Shown here: positions 1 to 11,315 of the stretch, one piece after another | Layout of the letters: the number at the start of each line of letters is the position of its first letter | How positions within the stretch are numbered: position 1 is the first letter of the stretch | Source: Echinococcus granulosus | Taxonomy: Eukaryota > Platyhelminthes > Cestoda > Cyclophyllidea > Taeniidae | DNA length: 64,000 nt | Assembly (NCBI RefSeq): GCF_000524195.1 | Contig: NW_020170406.1 | Coordinates: forward strand, 224,690-288,689 | Direction of reading: 5' to 3' | The notes under the pieces: generated by a model | Databases searched by the model: none | Seen by the model: the letters and a program-made list of their open reading frames with translations, nothing else | Told to the model about the DNA's origin: nothing | Position numbers and translations under genes: made by a program

Positions 1-1837
1 TACTTACAACTTAAGACGGTTGAAAGGAAGGCGTCAATCGTTGTCCACCTCATTTTCGCCTGTAGTAATAAACAATCGGTTGGGAAATAGAAACAAATGT
101 GATTGGTTCTAAACTATTTCTTAGCTTCCAAAGACAGTGTTCGGACATCTTGTGAAAGCAACATTCGGAGTGAGCTTGATTTTCTCGTCAGGAAAGACTT
201 ACAGACTGCGCAATACTGATTACTTCAACGAATTAAAAAGCAGGTCAAAAAGCCTTCGAAAATCGCTTGCTTCTTTTTAAAAATGACACAGGTGCTCAGT
301 TTTTCTATTGAACGATCAAATTTCTTCCACGATAGTTTCTTCTAATATCTCACAATTTCATAAATTATTTACGAAAAAAACATAGCTCAGAACCCCAATC
401 CGTTCTTTATGGGGGGATAATGCGGAAGTCTTATTCGTCTGCTTCTGTTGTTTTTTTGGCTCAAATGTGAAATCAGAGTGATAGAAATGCGATGAACAAC
501 GACGGCAGAGAAATGAATAAATCAGTCTGATAAAAAAAGGCAACCTAATTAACTGCACCATCTGCGCACCTTTATTTTAAACTTTAACATACCTCCTCTT
601 TTTTTACCCAAATATAGCCGTTGCTTCATGTTGATCCTATCTCCCTTTCATTCCTCCTCCACCTCCCGCACTCCCCTACACTTAATATTTACGCACATTG
701 GCATTCCCGCTTATCGGTGATTTTTTTTTACCAAATTTCCATTTTTATCTTTAACTCTGGCGATTAACTTTGAGAGATGAGGAGCTGCTTGAAGACCAGA
801 CAAGGAGAGTTGACACGCAGCTACACACACAAAATTAGACGGTATTTGTGAGGCTGAAAAGGACCAAAAGAACAGTCAAAAATTAAGTTAGGGTCGTGTT
901 TAACCTCACACCCACCCGATCACTTGCCTGATGTGAAGGTGTCGTTATGACTTTGAGACACGTGCTTTTAAATACACAGAACAAGAGAAAAACATGAAGC
1001 ATAGTGTTATTCAACCCTTTTCTGTATGTAATAAGCTAGTGCGGGAAAATTTGTGTTTAAAATTGACTGATCCTTAAAAAGCAGACCAAAGAACTGATGA
1101 TAAAGTTTTCGTGACTTTGACAACGAAGCAAAAAGGAACGACACTATGTGGAGTTACAAATAAAAGTCTGTGCTCAAGGCAAGCATTGTTTTTTTCTCTC
1201 TACTTGACAAAAAACCGGGCTTAACTATAGTAAGATTGGTTATTTTGCAGCAACTCATCTCGAAAGAGAAGCCAAGTTTTTAAAGATACCGGACCCATTT
1301 CACCTCAAAACGTATTTATAAAGGTCCATTTAAGAAGCAGAATAGCCTAACCAGTCGCAGCACATTATCCCTTCGTTTGATGCAGAAGACTAGCTTCAGT
1401 AACAAAAGGGAAAGTGAAAAGGCATTACCCAAAATAAATCAAAGAAAGTAAGTCTTATCGGGATTCTCAAATAGGAGTCCTGATGAAGTCGCTACAACTA
1501 AAATCAGATTCCCGTGATATTCCATGATGCCTTTCCACTACTAACCACACTGCCAATTCACATGAAAGGTAGGAAAAGCAGCTAACCTCCTCGCCTTAAG
1601 CAGGCTGTGTGTATCCTACAAATCACGTGAATAGGGTAAGAAGTGGCAGCCCGCCTCGGCTGTTGCAAAAGTCGGGAGCATGATTCGTCACCAAGGTGGT
1701 GAGGAAGAAGGAAGCGGTGGAGGCAGAGGATAAGAAAAAAAACGAGAGGAGAAATACGAGGAAATGATTCACGCGTGCGCACGCAGACATGCCTACACAC
1801 TGCCCAGTCAATTAGCGGAGGAGGACTGAAAGCAACG
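1..1837. other. AT-rich intron or 3' flank of the phosphoesterase gene
   Basis: This stretch follows the splice donor that ends the phosphoesterase exon, so on the minus strand it is intron and possibly later exons. The missing C-terminal part of the fold, with its GHxH-type motif, was looked for here and not recognised. Short open frames around 1582-1811 show no family resemblance. An AATCACGTGA motif occurs at 1621-1630. Confidence 0.5.
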
Positions 1838-1843
1838 ACTTAC

Positions 1844-3114
1844 TGTATCCGGTCGACCACGTGGGTGTATAACTCTGGTCGCCAGGCCGGCATGTGAGAG
1901 ACAATGATATTGGTGTCAGAGGGCACCCGAGAAAAACGCTCCTCCACCGCCTTGATATCGGGGAGGATAAAACCATCGCAGAGGGGAGAGGCAGAGACAG
2001 AGGAGGATAACGAGGAAGAGGATGAAGAACAGGAGGATGAGCCAGGAGGGGATCCAGACTCACAGACACCCGTCTCGGCATTCGCAGAGGATGAACAGCT
2101 ACCATTACTGGTGTCAGGACTGTGATAAGCCGGCCAGACATTCGATCGCCCTCCAATTACCACCATTTCTCTCGCCTTCACTGGTGCTGCCGTCGCCGGT
2201 GTGCCAGAAGTTCCAGTACATGAAGAGAGACATCTTTGTCGCCCAGTCTGTCGATGGCTTTGAGACCAGAACATGGAGGAACGTAACAACCACTGAGGCA
2301 GTATAGCCTTCACCTTAGAAGTTACGGTGGATGAAGTGAAGTGTGATTTCCCGTCCTCCGGCCGTAGATCGTCTGCCGAGGTCCAGGGAATCCCATATAC
2401 CTTGAGACCGAGTATCTCACATGCGGCATCCTCAAGGTAGATGGCAGAAGGAAGGTACTTTTGGATCTGGGCCGCAGAAGGTCGCTCCGGACCAAGGTAG
2501 TCCCAGCATCCAGAAACGAAAATTTTATAAGGATGAGGTTGGTGCCGAAAAAACTCGTCTATGGACCGAAGCTTGGATTTCCACATGCAATCTTCAGTGG
2601 AAGGGGAGGAGATGGAGGAGGCGGAAGCGGACGACGAAAATCTACCCTCTGTTCGCGACTTCCTGAAGTAGCTCCGACGCAGGAGTGTCCGATGTCGCAA
2701 AGGCGGACCGTCTAAGAAGTCCCCCGAATGGATTAGTATGTGGCCATTGGGCAAGCCCCTAGCATAGTGATCACCAACGCCCCGAGTATCGGAGATGTGT
2801 ACAACGCGGACAATCTGGGCCTTCGGGTGACCTACATTACCGACGACGTAAACATTCAAATTCTGATAGTTGAAGAGGGAGGGAGAGGCCTGGTTATTGC
2901 GGGGATAGTTGGTAGGGAGGGAGGAGGAGCAAGAGACAGCTTTCATTGCCGGACTTTCTTTTTGCGGTGCAGAGGCGCATCCACGTCTAAGCAGTGGCTG
3001 TCGGTTGCGTTGGTCTCTCGAGACTGCTGCATCGGCTGATCCTGCCTTGGTCGACTCCTTCGGAATTGTTATAGAAGCGACCATCGGGGTATTCGTACGA
3101 GAAACATAGGTCAT
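1844..3114 (-). CDS. MPPED-like metallophosphoesterase, large 5' exon (partial gene)
   Basis: An open frame of 423 codons begins at an ATG at 3114 and runs into a consensus donor (GTAAGT on the minus strand, 1843-1838), so the TAA that closes the frame is intronic. Residues about 103-250 and 400-412 match the MPPED1/MPPED2 class of calcineurin-like phosphoesterases: VVHISDTR, HILIHSGDF, KIFVSGCWDYLG, AIYLEDA..ILGLKVYGIPWT and IIVSHMP. Active family members hydrolyse phosphodiesters at a two-metal centre. Here DxH reads D109-T-R111 and GNHD/E reads G202-C-W-D205, so several metal ligands are absent. Residues about 255-385 are a low-complexity insertion with a long serine run (339-377). The first 100 residues are unlike the family. 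The C-terminal exon with the last metal motif was not found. Membership is fairly secure; catalytic activity is doubtful. Confidence 0.72.
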
Positions 3115-3660
3115 CGGCTATGAGAGTGAATCATCTCGTAGGTAAATTATGAAGAGAGAAGTAGCGTGCTAAGATAGTGTGAAAGGAAAAGCGGGAAAAC
3201 GATGCAAGCACACGAACCGGCCGCCAGCGTGCACGGACGCATATAAGCCGTGTTACCGCGGCACGACCGGCATTTGCCAGCTGCACATGCGCACGCGATG
3301 AGTAGCGCTCCCTTTTGATTGGGTAGGCATGAAAGCCGATTAAGATTGCCAACCAATCAGATGTTAAAACCAATCACGTGAGGCTTGGGCCACGTGATAG
3401 ACTAGACATTAGCCTATGAGTGTGCAAGCCAGCCTGTGTGCGTGCGTACGTGCAGCCAAGCGAGTGTAAGTGCGTGCACAACCGCGAATGTCGAGCCAGC
3501 GATGGCGGAGGCGTTGGCGGCGGCAGCGACCCGTCGCAGCTATTGTGCACGTTGTTGTTGTTGTAGTTGCTAGAACGCTCGTAGATAAAGGCTTATTCAC
3601 CATACTCTCTAGATGCTGGTGCACACTTTCCCGGCCCAATAATGTGCCATGCTGGCTTTA
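3115..3660 (-). promoter_or_regulatory. Promoter-like region upstream of the phosphoesterase exon
   Basis: Directly 5' of the ATG at 3114 is a CpG-richer segment unlike the surrounding AT-rich DNA. It holds three CCAAT-type boxes (ATTGG 3318-3322, CCAAT 3353-3357 and 3370-3374) and two CACGTG E-boxes (3375-3380 and 3391-3396). The second CCAAT box abuts the first E-box. This spacing is typical of NF-Y plus bHLH-zip (USF or MiT type) promoters in animals. No TATA box or initiator was identified, and activity is inferred. Confidence 0.45.
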
Positions 3661-6600
3661 GGTTTCACGTGACCCATTTCCATCGGGAACCGATAGAGTG
3701 GACGTTTGATAGCCTGATCAATTTAATGCAACACTTAGAATTACTTCTTTCTTCGTTGATTACTAACTGCAAGTGCGTGCATTATAAAGTGCTCAACCTC
3801 ATAAAATTACGTACGGGCAACAAATGCACAAAAGTGGCACTCGATGGGGCATGGCCGGCAATGGGATGGTCTCATTAGATCATTAGTAGGGTATCTACCA
3901 CCTGTCTGGTTTGGATTTTCGTGTACAAGGCTTGCATTCCTCATTCAGAAATGATCACCTTTTTTCGGCTTTCTGATAAGATGTGGGCCACAATTTTGGC
4001 TGAGTATGCCTGATTACTCATTTTTTGAATCCCTTCTGGTGACCCAAAGTTTGACTCTGTCTCATTGCCTTACAAACGATGGATGACATGGGTAAAAGAA
4101 TGAAAGGGGCATGGGGTTTGAATAGAAACATACTCTTTAGGCTTTACGATGACAATAACGACGAAAGCAGCTCTATTTTCAATCCAGAAGGGTTGGAAGA
4201 ATAGTAACCGAGGCAGCGCGACCGGAGTTCATTACCACTGTGATGTGGATCGAATCTTTCATTTTTGAAAAATCCTGCGTATTTGTGCGTATACTTATAA
4301 GGAATAATAATCTATTTGATAGTCTTGGGTATTTTCTGCAACTGCTCTTTGGTTTCGACCATCAAAATCGTGGAAGAAGCTGGGATGGATAGATAGTTAT
4401 ACACCATGGTCTTCGGACACAAAGGCGAAACCTCCAAATCCAACCGTGACTGCTTATCTCATAGATTTTGGTGGATCCTCCCATTGTAGCATGTTTACGA
4501 TACAATATGGAGTGATTTCACCGTGTAGTGCTTAAATCATTACCATGGTCTACGCTAAGAGCATGCTAGCTACCACTCGTACGAAAATTCCCCCATCAAA
4601 AATACTAAAAGCCTCGCCTTATGGGAAATTTGAAATCCTTCGATCCAGGCTTCACTCCTCTTCTGACTAGTATAGAAAATTTGAGGTTAAGGCAGTTATC
4701 AAAACTCGACTTAGTTTCGAAACCGCTTCAGTAGTGTGTCTTAATATTCAACCATTGGCATCAGGTGTCGCTAATCACGACCTCTTTAGCATAGCAATCA
4801 TCTGATCCATTTGAAAATGAGCCTTCTCTGAAGCATTAGCATAAGACATCAAGCACGTTACGTTGCATTCCTACTGTTTCGCGAAAAATCTCGAAGCAGG
4901 ATTGTTGATAAATGTACGGAGAAGTCAGGGTAGTAGTAATAAAGGTGGCATAAACAGCATTCGATGTCGAATCACGTGAGGCTGAAAATGCCGGAGTGGT
5001 AATATATGCGTAAAACACATCATTCCATTTCAGCGAGATGGAATAACTAATCATTTATTCTTATTCTACAACCATTTCTGTCATCGAAAGCTCCATAGTA
5101 CTCGACCTTCCTGTTCGGTATCTTCCGGTGACCTGTGGTCGTGATATTTTCTATTAACACCTGACAAGGTATTAGTGATCACTTTTAAATGTCATCTTAT
5201 ATTCGAAGTCCATTATGACTAAATGAGAGCTTTGTTATGCTTCAAACGCATCATACAAAGGATAAGCAGGAGGCATTTCTACACAAATTTTGGGCTAATC
5301 TCCTGACTTCCCATTCTCATTACCATTTAAATTCTTCTTGTGTTTTTTAATTTTAAACTACACCTCAGGACTATCAATCTTCCTTAAATGTAAATAAAAT
5401 CTACCTCCCTGTAAAACACAATCTTGTGCAAGTACGAACAGAACACAGAGCAAGTGATTGAATAAAACAGAGGAAAGCCTTAGCTATCAGTATATAAAGT
5501 TTATATTTTCAAATTTGTGCTAAACTAGCGGAAAGACCCATAGTAGACACCAACCTGGCCGCAGGAAGAGAGGATGGCCCACAAGGGGTAGACTTTTGTA
5601 CACACCTGCGGGAGATTATGAGCAGCCAGCAAAAGGGAAAATTACATTACCTGTGCTGGTCTCCTGCTTCCCAAACAGAAAGTGGCTCAATGTAGACCTG
5701 TATGAAAGCTGGCTTTATTTCTTGATTAAAGGACCACTTTCATCATTTCGTGGTTTCAGGGGATCCCAAGTGGTACGTCATGTTGACCAATAATCGATAA
5801 GTAGACCTTTTGGCGAACGTCTACTCGCTGTAATGCCAGCTTTGTGTCTTTTGCTCCATTAGATGAGTGGTTAGCCATTAATTAGGGTTTTCCCTACTAG
5901 ATTTACCCACAAAGATTACATACACATGAGTCGTGAGCCAAAAGTAAATTTTAACGGAGGAGTTTAAACAAGTCTGATGCAACTTCGACATTCCGGCGCG
6001 TAAATGAACCCGCTAAACGCAAAACAAAAAGTACAGTTTGGTCCTGCTTGCAGACACTTTTTTTCATGCCAAGTGCAATCACACAGTGGGTCTGTTATTG
6101 TCATGCAAGTCATCCCGGCTCGTAATGGACCATTCGCCTAAAGAAACCTCTGGTTTCACACAAAACGCTTTTACGAGACCTCGATTTATTCATCCTTTCT
6201 GGAAATTTTAATAGTCCGTTCAATGCTGTCGGATCACTTAGTGAAGTTGAGGAACATTTTTTAGACTGTAGGGTATTGAAAAAGATTAGTATTGGTCTTC
6301 AGTATCTAATAATTAGCATTTTATAGGTTATTTATAAGTTGATAAGTTAAAACCACTTATCTGCGTGATTATTTTACAATGCATAGACAATCACACATTT
6401 GTGCCCTGCTTCTAAAAACAGTAGCTAAGGTGTCTATAATTGGCAACCTGTGCATACAAGCACATCATTTATGAGTGTACGCAAAGAGGTAATACCAACA
6501 GAAGCCCCCCAAGTGATACTACCCAAAAGGTGGCATTTTCCTCTGGCCTTCAGAGGAGTAAAACGCGTCTGTATATGCCTGATATGCAAAAAGGCTACGT

Positions 6601-9600
6601 GCACAAAAACGATGCCTCCGCACTCACGCACGCATACCGGGTGGCAAATCAAAATCACGTGCAGCGGTGAGTCATCCACTCCACGTGCAAGCGTATGTAT
6701 TGGCAAGCCAGAAGGCCAAATTGTAATGGCGACGCCTAGGCGGGGGGGGAAAGAATCGCGTGTATGCGTGTACTCGCGCGCCCTTTGAATTGGTGTGCGT
6801 GAGAAAAAGTGCAACAAAGAGTACACAATTCCCAGCGGTGAATTGAAGGTGGTGAAATTAGCGTAGTGGGAAGACCAAAAGCAAAGTGATATTAAGGTGA
6901 TTGGGTGTGGGACATTTTTGCAACTCACTTTAGTGCATTCACTCTTTTTATCGATGGAAATACTAGTTAAGCGCAGTGGGACTTACAGGCCGCTAAGGTG
7001 ACTCAATCTCACCATGTGTGTGAATTAAATGGATGAATGAATAACTGAAAAGGATAAGAGCACCACACCGCACTGCGATCCAGCTAATTACATTATAAAC
7101 ACTTGCAATGTTTTTTTTCAAGAACAGTCTTAGGCACAGAATAATTTTATGGCCATCTTGAAGGTCATTCCAAAGGTTGGGGTTGGGAAAAGACTCGGCC
7201 TTACCATGCTTCGATTGTTTGAAACCACATTCAAAGGGGATTGTATGAAGACTGGATCGTCAGATTTAACAGTCATGGGGTAAGTTTGAAAGTTTAGCGT
7301 TGAAAGTCGCTTAAAATGCAATACAAGTCCTACAATTTATTTACATTTGAGTGACGACTGTTCGAACTGCGCATTTAACTGCGCTGGTACTTGAAACCCT
7401 TGCAGTTTGAAACACCGCCCACGTCACCCCTGCCACTCGTGTTCCAGTTTTTCTGTTGGTCAATACCTTCAGACACATGTGACCTAGCTAGTCGTCTGGG
7501 TGGGCCAGAGAAATGCACTGACCGAAGCTTTGAAGAACCGGCTCTAGTATCTGCTATTAAGCATAGCCCGAGATTGGTGTGATTGCAACAACAGTGACAT
7601 GTTCGTTTCACCTATGCTACTGACCCCACAAACCTATTCGCTAAGAACAAACCTACCTTTCCTACTCTTGTACCTTGAAACGACTTCATTGATGTCTGGG
7701 GCGCGAGATAACATTAATTTGTTTTAATCGGACCTTAAGGGGCAAATCTCACATATCTCATAGCATACGCTGTTATTTAGGTGCTCAACTTAGTTCCAGA
7801 AGTTATGAGCAGACTCCATGACAAGTTGATCACGGGAATGCTTAAATACACAAAAAATCGATACTGATTAAATCACTTTACCTCTGACCGAATGAAAAAG
7901 GAAATAGTAAAGATCCGAAAAAACTGCTATATATGCAATTAGGGAAGTGGTCGCTCACTCACTCATCCATCCATTGCTTAGACCACTGACTCAATTACCA
8001 AAAAATAAAAACAATTCACTAAGAAACTGGAAATAAAGGGAAGTATTGCATGTACACGATATGCACACAAAGTTCCCATGGATAAGGGGGAAAATTAATG
8101 AAAAATTTCCCGTTTGTGCGGCTCTCTTAATGCAGTCACAGGGGGCGTTTTACAGGGGACAAGTAAGTCTTAGCCTCTTTTTAAATCCCCCTTTAACAAG
8201 ATCCGAATGATGCAGCTAGTGGGAATGAATCAGCTAGGAGAGGAGTAAATTGAAAACAGCCTTATCAAATCTCCTAAAATTGTTCAAAAAACAGACACAT
8301 TTTTAAAGGAGGCACGCTTATCCGGGATTAGCGAATCTGAATCGCGGACGTGAATGAGTCATCCACACTCGTTCAGCCATTGGCTGAAACGGAAGACGGA
8401 CGGGAAGCCATAGTGACTAGTGCCGGGGGAGTAATCGTGGCAATGACAAAAGCAGGCAGGGGAGGCATCGTCAACGCTCCACACTCACCCGACAAATTGA
8501 ACCAATCATGTGATGTGACAATTGTGGACTTCTCCCAAGTCACGTGGCTGGCAGGGTACAGTGCAAACAGGCAGTATTTGCTTTGGCAAATGACACGTTT
8601 CACCGATGCCTTGAACTTACCTTCTACTCTTTTCATGGTTGTCAGACGACTGGACGATTTCCTCAAGTCACCAGAATGTGTACCAATTAATAGCTAGAAA
8701 TGAATATCAACCAATCAGGTTCGAATGTGAAGTAGTTGGAAAAACCAATTTCTTAGGAGGAATTTCGTGCTAGGTAAAGGCAGAAGGACGAAGGGCCAAC
8801 ATCTAGGTCATCGAGAGGGTGTCAGGAAAACAGACCACGCGGTATGATGTCGATGGGTAAAATCTCACCCTGGGGGTATGTTGACAACCAACAATTATCT
8901 TATTTCCCACTAACCAAGGCTTAAATTAAATTTGAGTAGAAGAAAAATTTCAACCGCCTTAAAAGGGGCAAGGTATCTGCTATTCTGTGCTAACTAGGCT
9001 AATAACATTCCGGGGAACTGTGGTAGTCGCGAGGTTTACTTGCCTTCGCAACACGAGAATGTGCCGGAGCTAATCTTCATTGTTTGGTTTTCCTGGCGTT
9101 TGTTGTGGGGGCTATGCATGAACAGACACCGAAAGAAGAATAACAAACAACAACTTCTGCACTATTGTAGACGATGGAATCATTAAGAATGCTTAACTAC
9201 TTGTCCTTTAATGAAGTATACAAACTTGGAATATTCATTGTATTTCACCTGTACGCATTCTTCGCAGTCGTTAGCTGCAACACTTATGACTTCTACAAGT
9301 ATATAGATATTTTCTTGTTTTTCCCATCGTGAGTGAGGTGGTCTCGAATTTTTCCGATGAAATCGTTCTCGTTTGAGAACGTGTCTTATATAGTCCTTAT
9401 AGACATGTTTTCCTGAAGCTTCGAGCAAAAGTGTAATAGTGTTAGTTATTTTCGCTTACGTCGAGTTCTCAGTGGAAACGCTGGAGTCCAGACAGCCCAA
9501 AGTTTGACTGTTGACAGCAGTGTGACGTACAAATATATCGCATATTACTCAGCTGGGGTGGGTTTGGTTGTAATTCCAAAAACATGGAATCATTTGAATC

Positions 9601-9655
9601 TTGTCAACTAAAGGTGAATCATGTCAACTTCCCTGAATATGGAAGAGGTCATAAT
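3661..9655. other. Gene-poor region with two GC-richer regulatory-looking islands
   Basis: No exon was recognised. Two compositional islands stand out. One is 6430-6790, with CACGTG at 6656-6661 and 6682-6687 and TGAGTCA at 6668-6674. The other is 8340-8720, with TGAGTCA at 8355-8361, CCAAT at 8502-8506 and 8711-8715, and CACGTG at 8541-8546. Both contain open frames (minus 6434-6928 and plus 8350-8697) without family resemblance. A sequence near 7420-7470 resembles one near 45110-45160 (shared GTCACCCCTGCCACT), possibly another minor repeat. Confidence 0.4.
8372..8388. repeat. 17-bp perfect palindrome around an ATTGG box
   Basis: TTCAGCCA and TGGCTGAA flank a single central T. The inner part forms an inverted CCAAT box. 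It lies 11 bp after a TGAGTCA (AP-1 type) site and looks like a dimeric protein-binding site. Confidence 0.4.
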
Positions 9656-9659
9656 TTTA

Positions 9660-9790
9660 GTTCAGAAAAAAAGTATTACCTACGTACGGAGGGATTGAGG
9701 GCCTATTGGCATGCCCCCGAGGACATGCATTCCAGTGGAGGCACATTAGTGGAGCCTTAAGTGCCCGCGAAGCCAAAACTCCAATTTGAG
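9660..9790 (-). repeat. Family A solo terminal unit
   Basis: Read on the minus strand, it contains the family head: GCGGGCACTTAAGG, then CCTCCACTGG, a near-palindromic GGCATG..CATGCC core, and a CCGTACGT..GGTAATAC segment. No body sequence adjoins it, so it is either a solo end or a truncated copy. Confidence 0.6.
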
Positions 9791-10039
9791 CTTTCGCTCC
9801 CTTCGAGCGCGGTCGCCGACGCGCCTCTTGGTCCATCTCCCTCCTCCGCCTGCTATCACCACTTATTCGGTGCTGTAGGAAAAACATCCATCAACTAACC
9901 ACGACAGTCATGGAATTTGTGCACAACTAAGAAGATATCTGACCGCAAAGCCACTAATTCCTCTCAACAATTCCACAGAACGTAAAGATTTGTGTTTAGG
10001 AACTGCGTTAAGGGAAGGGGCCATTACGTATACCCATCG

Positions 10040-10515
10040 TTGGTGGTAAGCAGACTGACCTGAAAGCAGTCATTTAATGAAGGATGGTGTTTGAAATAGT
10101 TTTATGTGGATAAGGTGTCGCGTCTATTCCTCTATGCCACTTTTTTTCCATTTCAGTGCTGTCCAGCCATACCTATCTGGGTTCTGTCCAGCTAGTAGAG
10201 AGGTGGAGGAGGTATCGGGCGTTCACTTCATTGACATCTCCGCACAAGTACTGTAGACAGCTCTGTCACAAACTTTTCTTGGTTGTTTACGGCTTGTGTC
10301 GTTTCAATTGTTGATGGCATTCCTGCAGAACACGGGACGTTGCCAAAAGTGAACATTACTATCAACTCCTCCGTTAAGGGCGGTCACCAATTTTCCTATC
10401 CGAGCCATGCCAGTAGCCCCAGCCCTTCCGTACGCCGATAACACGTATTCTGCCCTAGTATTGTGTCGTCTCTTTTCTTCAGGGAAGTCTCAATACGCTA
10501 TGGTGTACGGCATTA
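10040..10515. repeat. Family A rearranged copy (body minus, head plus)
   Basis: From about 10066 to 10395 the sequence is the reverse complement of the family A body, including the segment that pairs with GGTACCTCC..CTACTAGATGG in other copies. From about 10402 to 10515 a head (GAGCCATGCCAGTAGCCCC and following) lies in plus orientation. The junction of opposite orientations implies inversion or nested insertion. Confidence 0.55.
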
Positions 10516-11094
10516 TGCCTTTACGATATTTCAAATCGGCAATCTTATTTTAGGTGATTAATTAAAACCGGTCAAGGCAAATCTGAATTTTTTTCAGAGA
10601 AAAAAGATGAACTGCAAAGAGTGGAAGCTGAATTTATTTTTCGACATTGTCCTCTACAACATCTACACACTTCCAAAATTCTAAATAATGGCTGAAAAGT
10701 TTAGGCACGGAGAGATTTGCCAGTACGGCTAAACCACTCTGGGACACGCAATATTTGCTAACTTTTCGACATTTTTATGGCCTCCACTATAAAAAGATTT
10801 ATCCACAGTGCACCTTTGCAAGAAGTTATGGGTCGGTCAGATGTCTGGGATCAAATACGAATTCCACAGGTTGGCAGACAGATCACAGAAATGGATGACT
10901 GCCAAGACCGTGATCTGGGAGTCATTATGGGGCGGGGTTGTCTACCATTGACTGACGTATGTACAGTCTTAAAGCCGTTTACGCCAGTAAAATCATCTTC
11001 ATCGTTCACATGGCACTCAACCACCACATAGCGTTTTATTTGTGTGTGGCCACAGTTATTTGACATTGTGATTAACGTTGTCTGGACTAGCCAA

Positions 11095-11315
11095 CCCACG
11101 AGGTGCGCTGGTATATTAGCGCCCCGAGACTTCCCCAAAAACGAAAGAAGCCAAAATACTAGGGCAGAGCATGTATTTTCGGCCAACAGAAGGGCTTGGG
11201 CTTTACCGGCATGGCCCAGAGGCCAGCCCATCCGGTAAAGGTACAATGGCGGAGCACTCAAGAGGTTTCTTTACCAAAACCGAGAATTTGGCAAACAACC
11301 AACGTATTGCACGAC
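11095..11315 (-). repeat. Family A solo terminal unit
   Basis: A minus-strand copy of the head, with GACTTCCCC..GAAAGAAG, AATACTAGGGCAGA and GGCATGGCC..GGCCAGCC blocks matching the other copies in reverse. It creates the apparent open frame at 10851-11261 on the minus strand. Confidence 0.55.

Noticed and set aside
1904..3109. Several plus-strand open frames rich in Glu, Arg and Gly
   Set aside because: They are antisense shadows of the Ser- and Arg-rich phosphoesterase exon.
6434..6928. 164-codon open frame on the minus strand
   Set aside because: No domain, odd composition, overlapping open frames on the other strand, and promoter-like E-box and AP-1 motifs within it. Probably a chance frame in a GC-richer island.
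8350..8697. 115-codon open frame on the plus strand with an overlapping 97-codon minus frame
   Set aside because: It begins at a GTG, has no family resemblance, and the region is rich in CCAAT, CACGTG and TGAGTCA motifs. Both strands being open suggests composition rather than coding.
10851..11261. 136-codon minus-strand open frame
   Set aside because: Its first part is the family A head read in reverse, and the rest has no recognisable domain.
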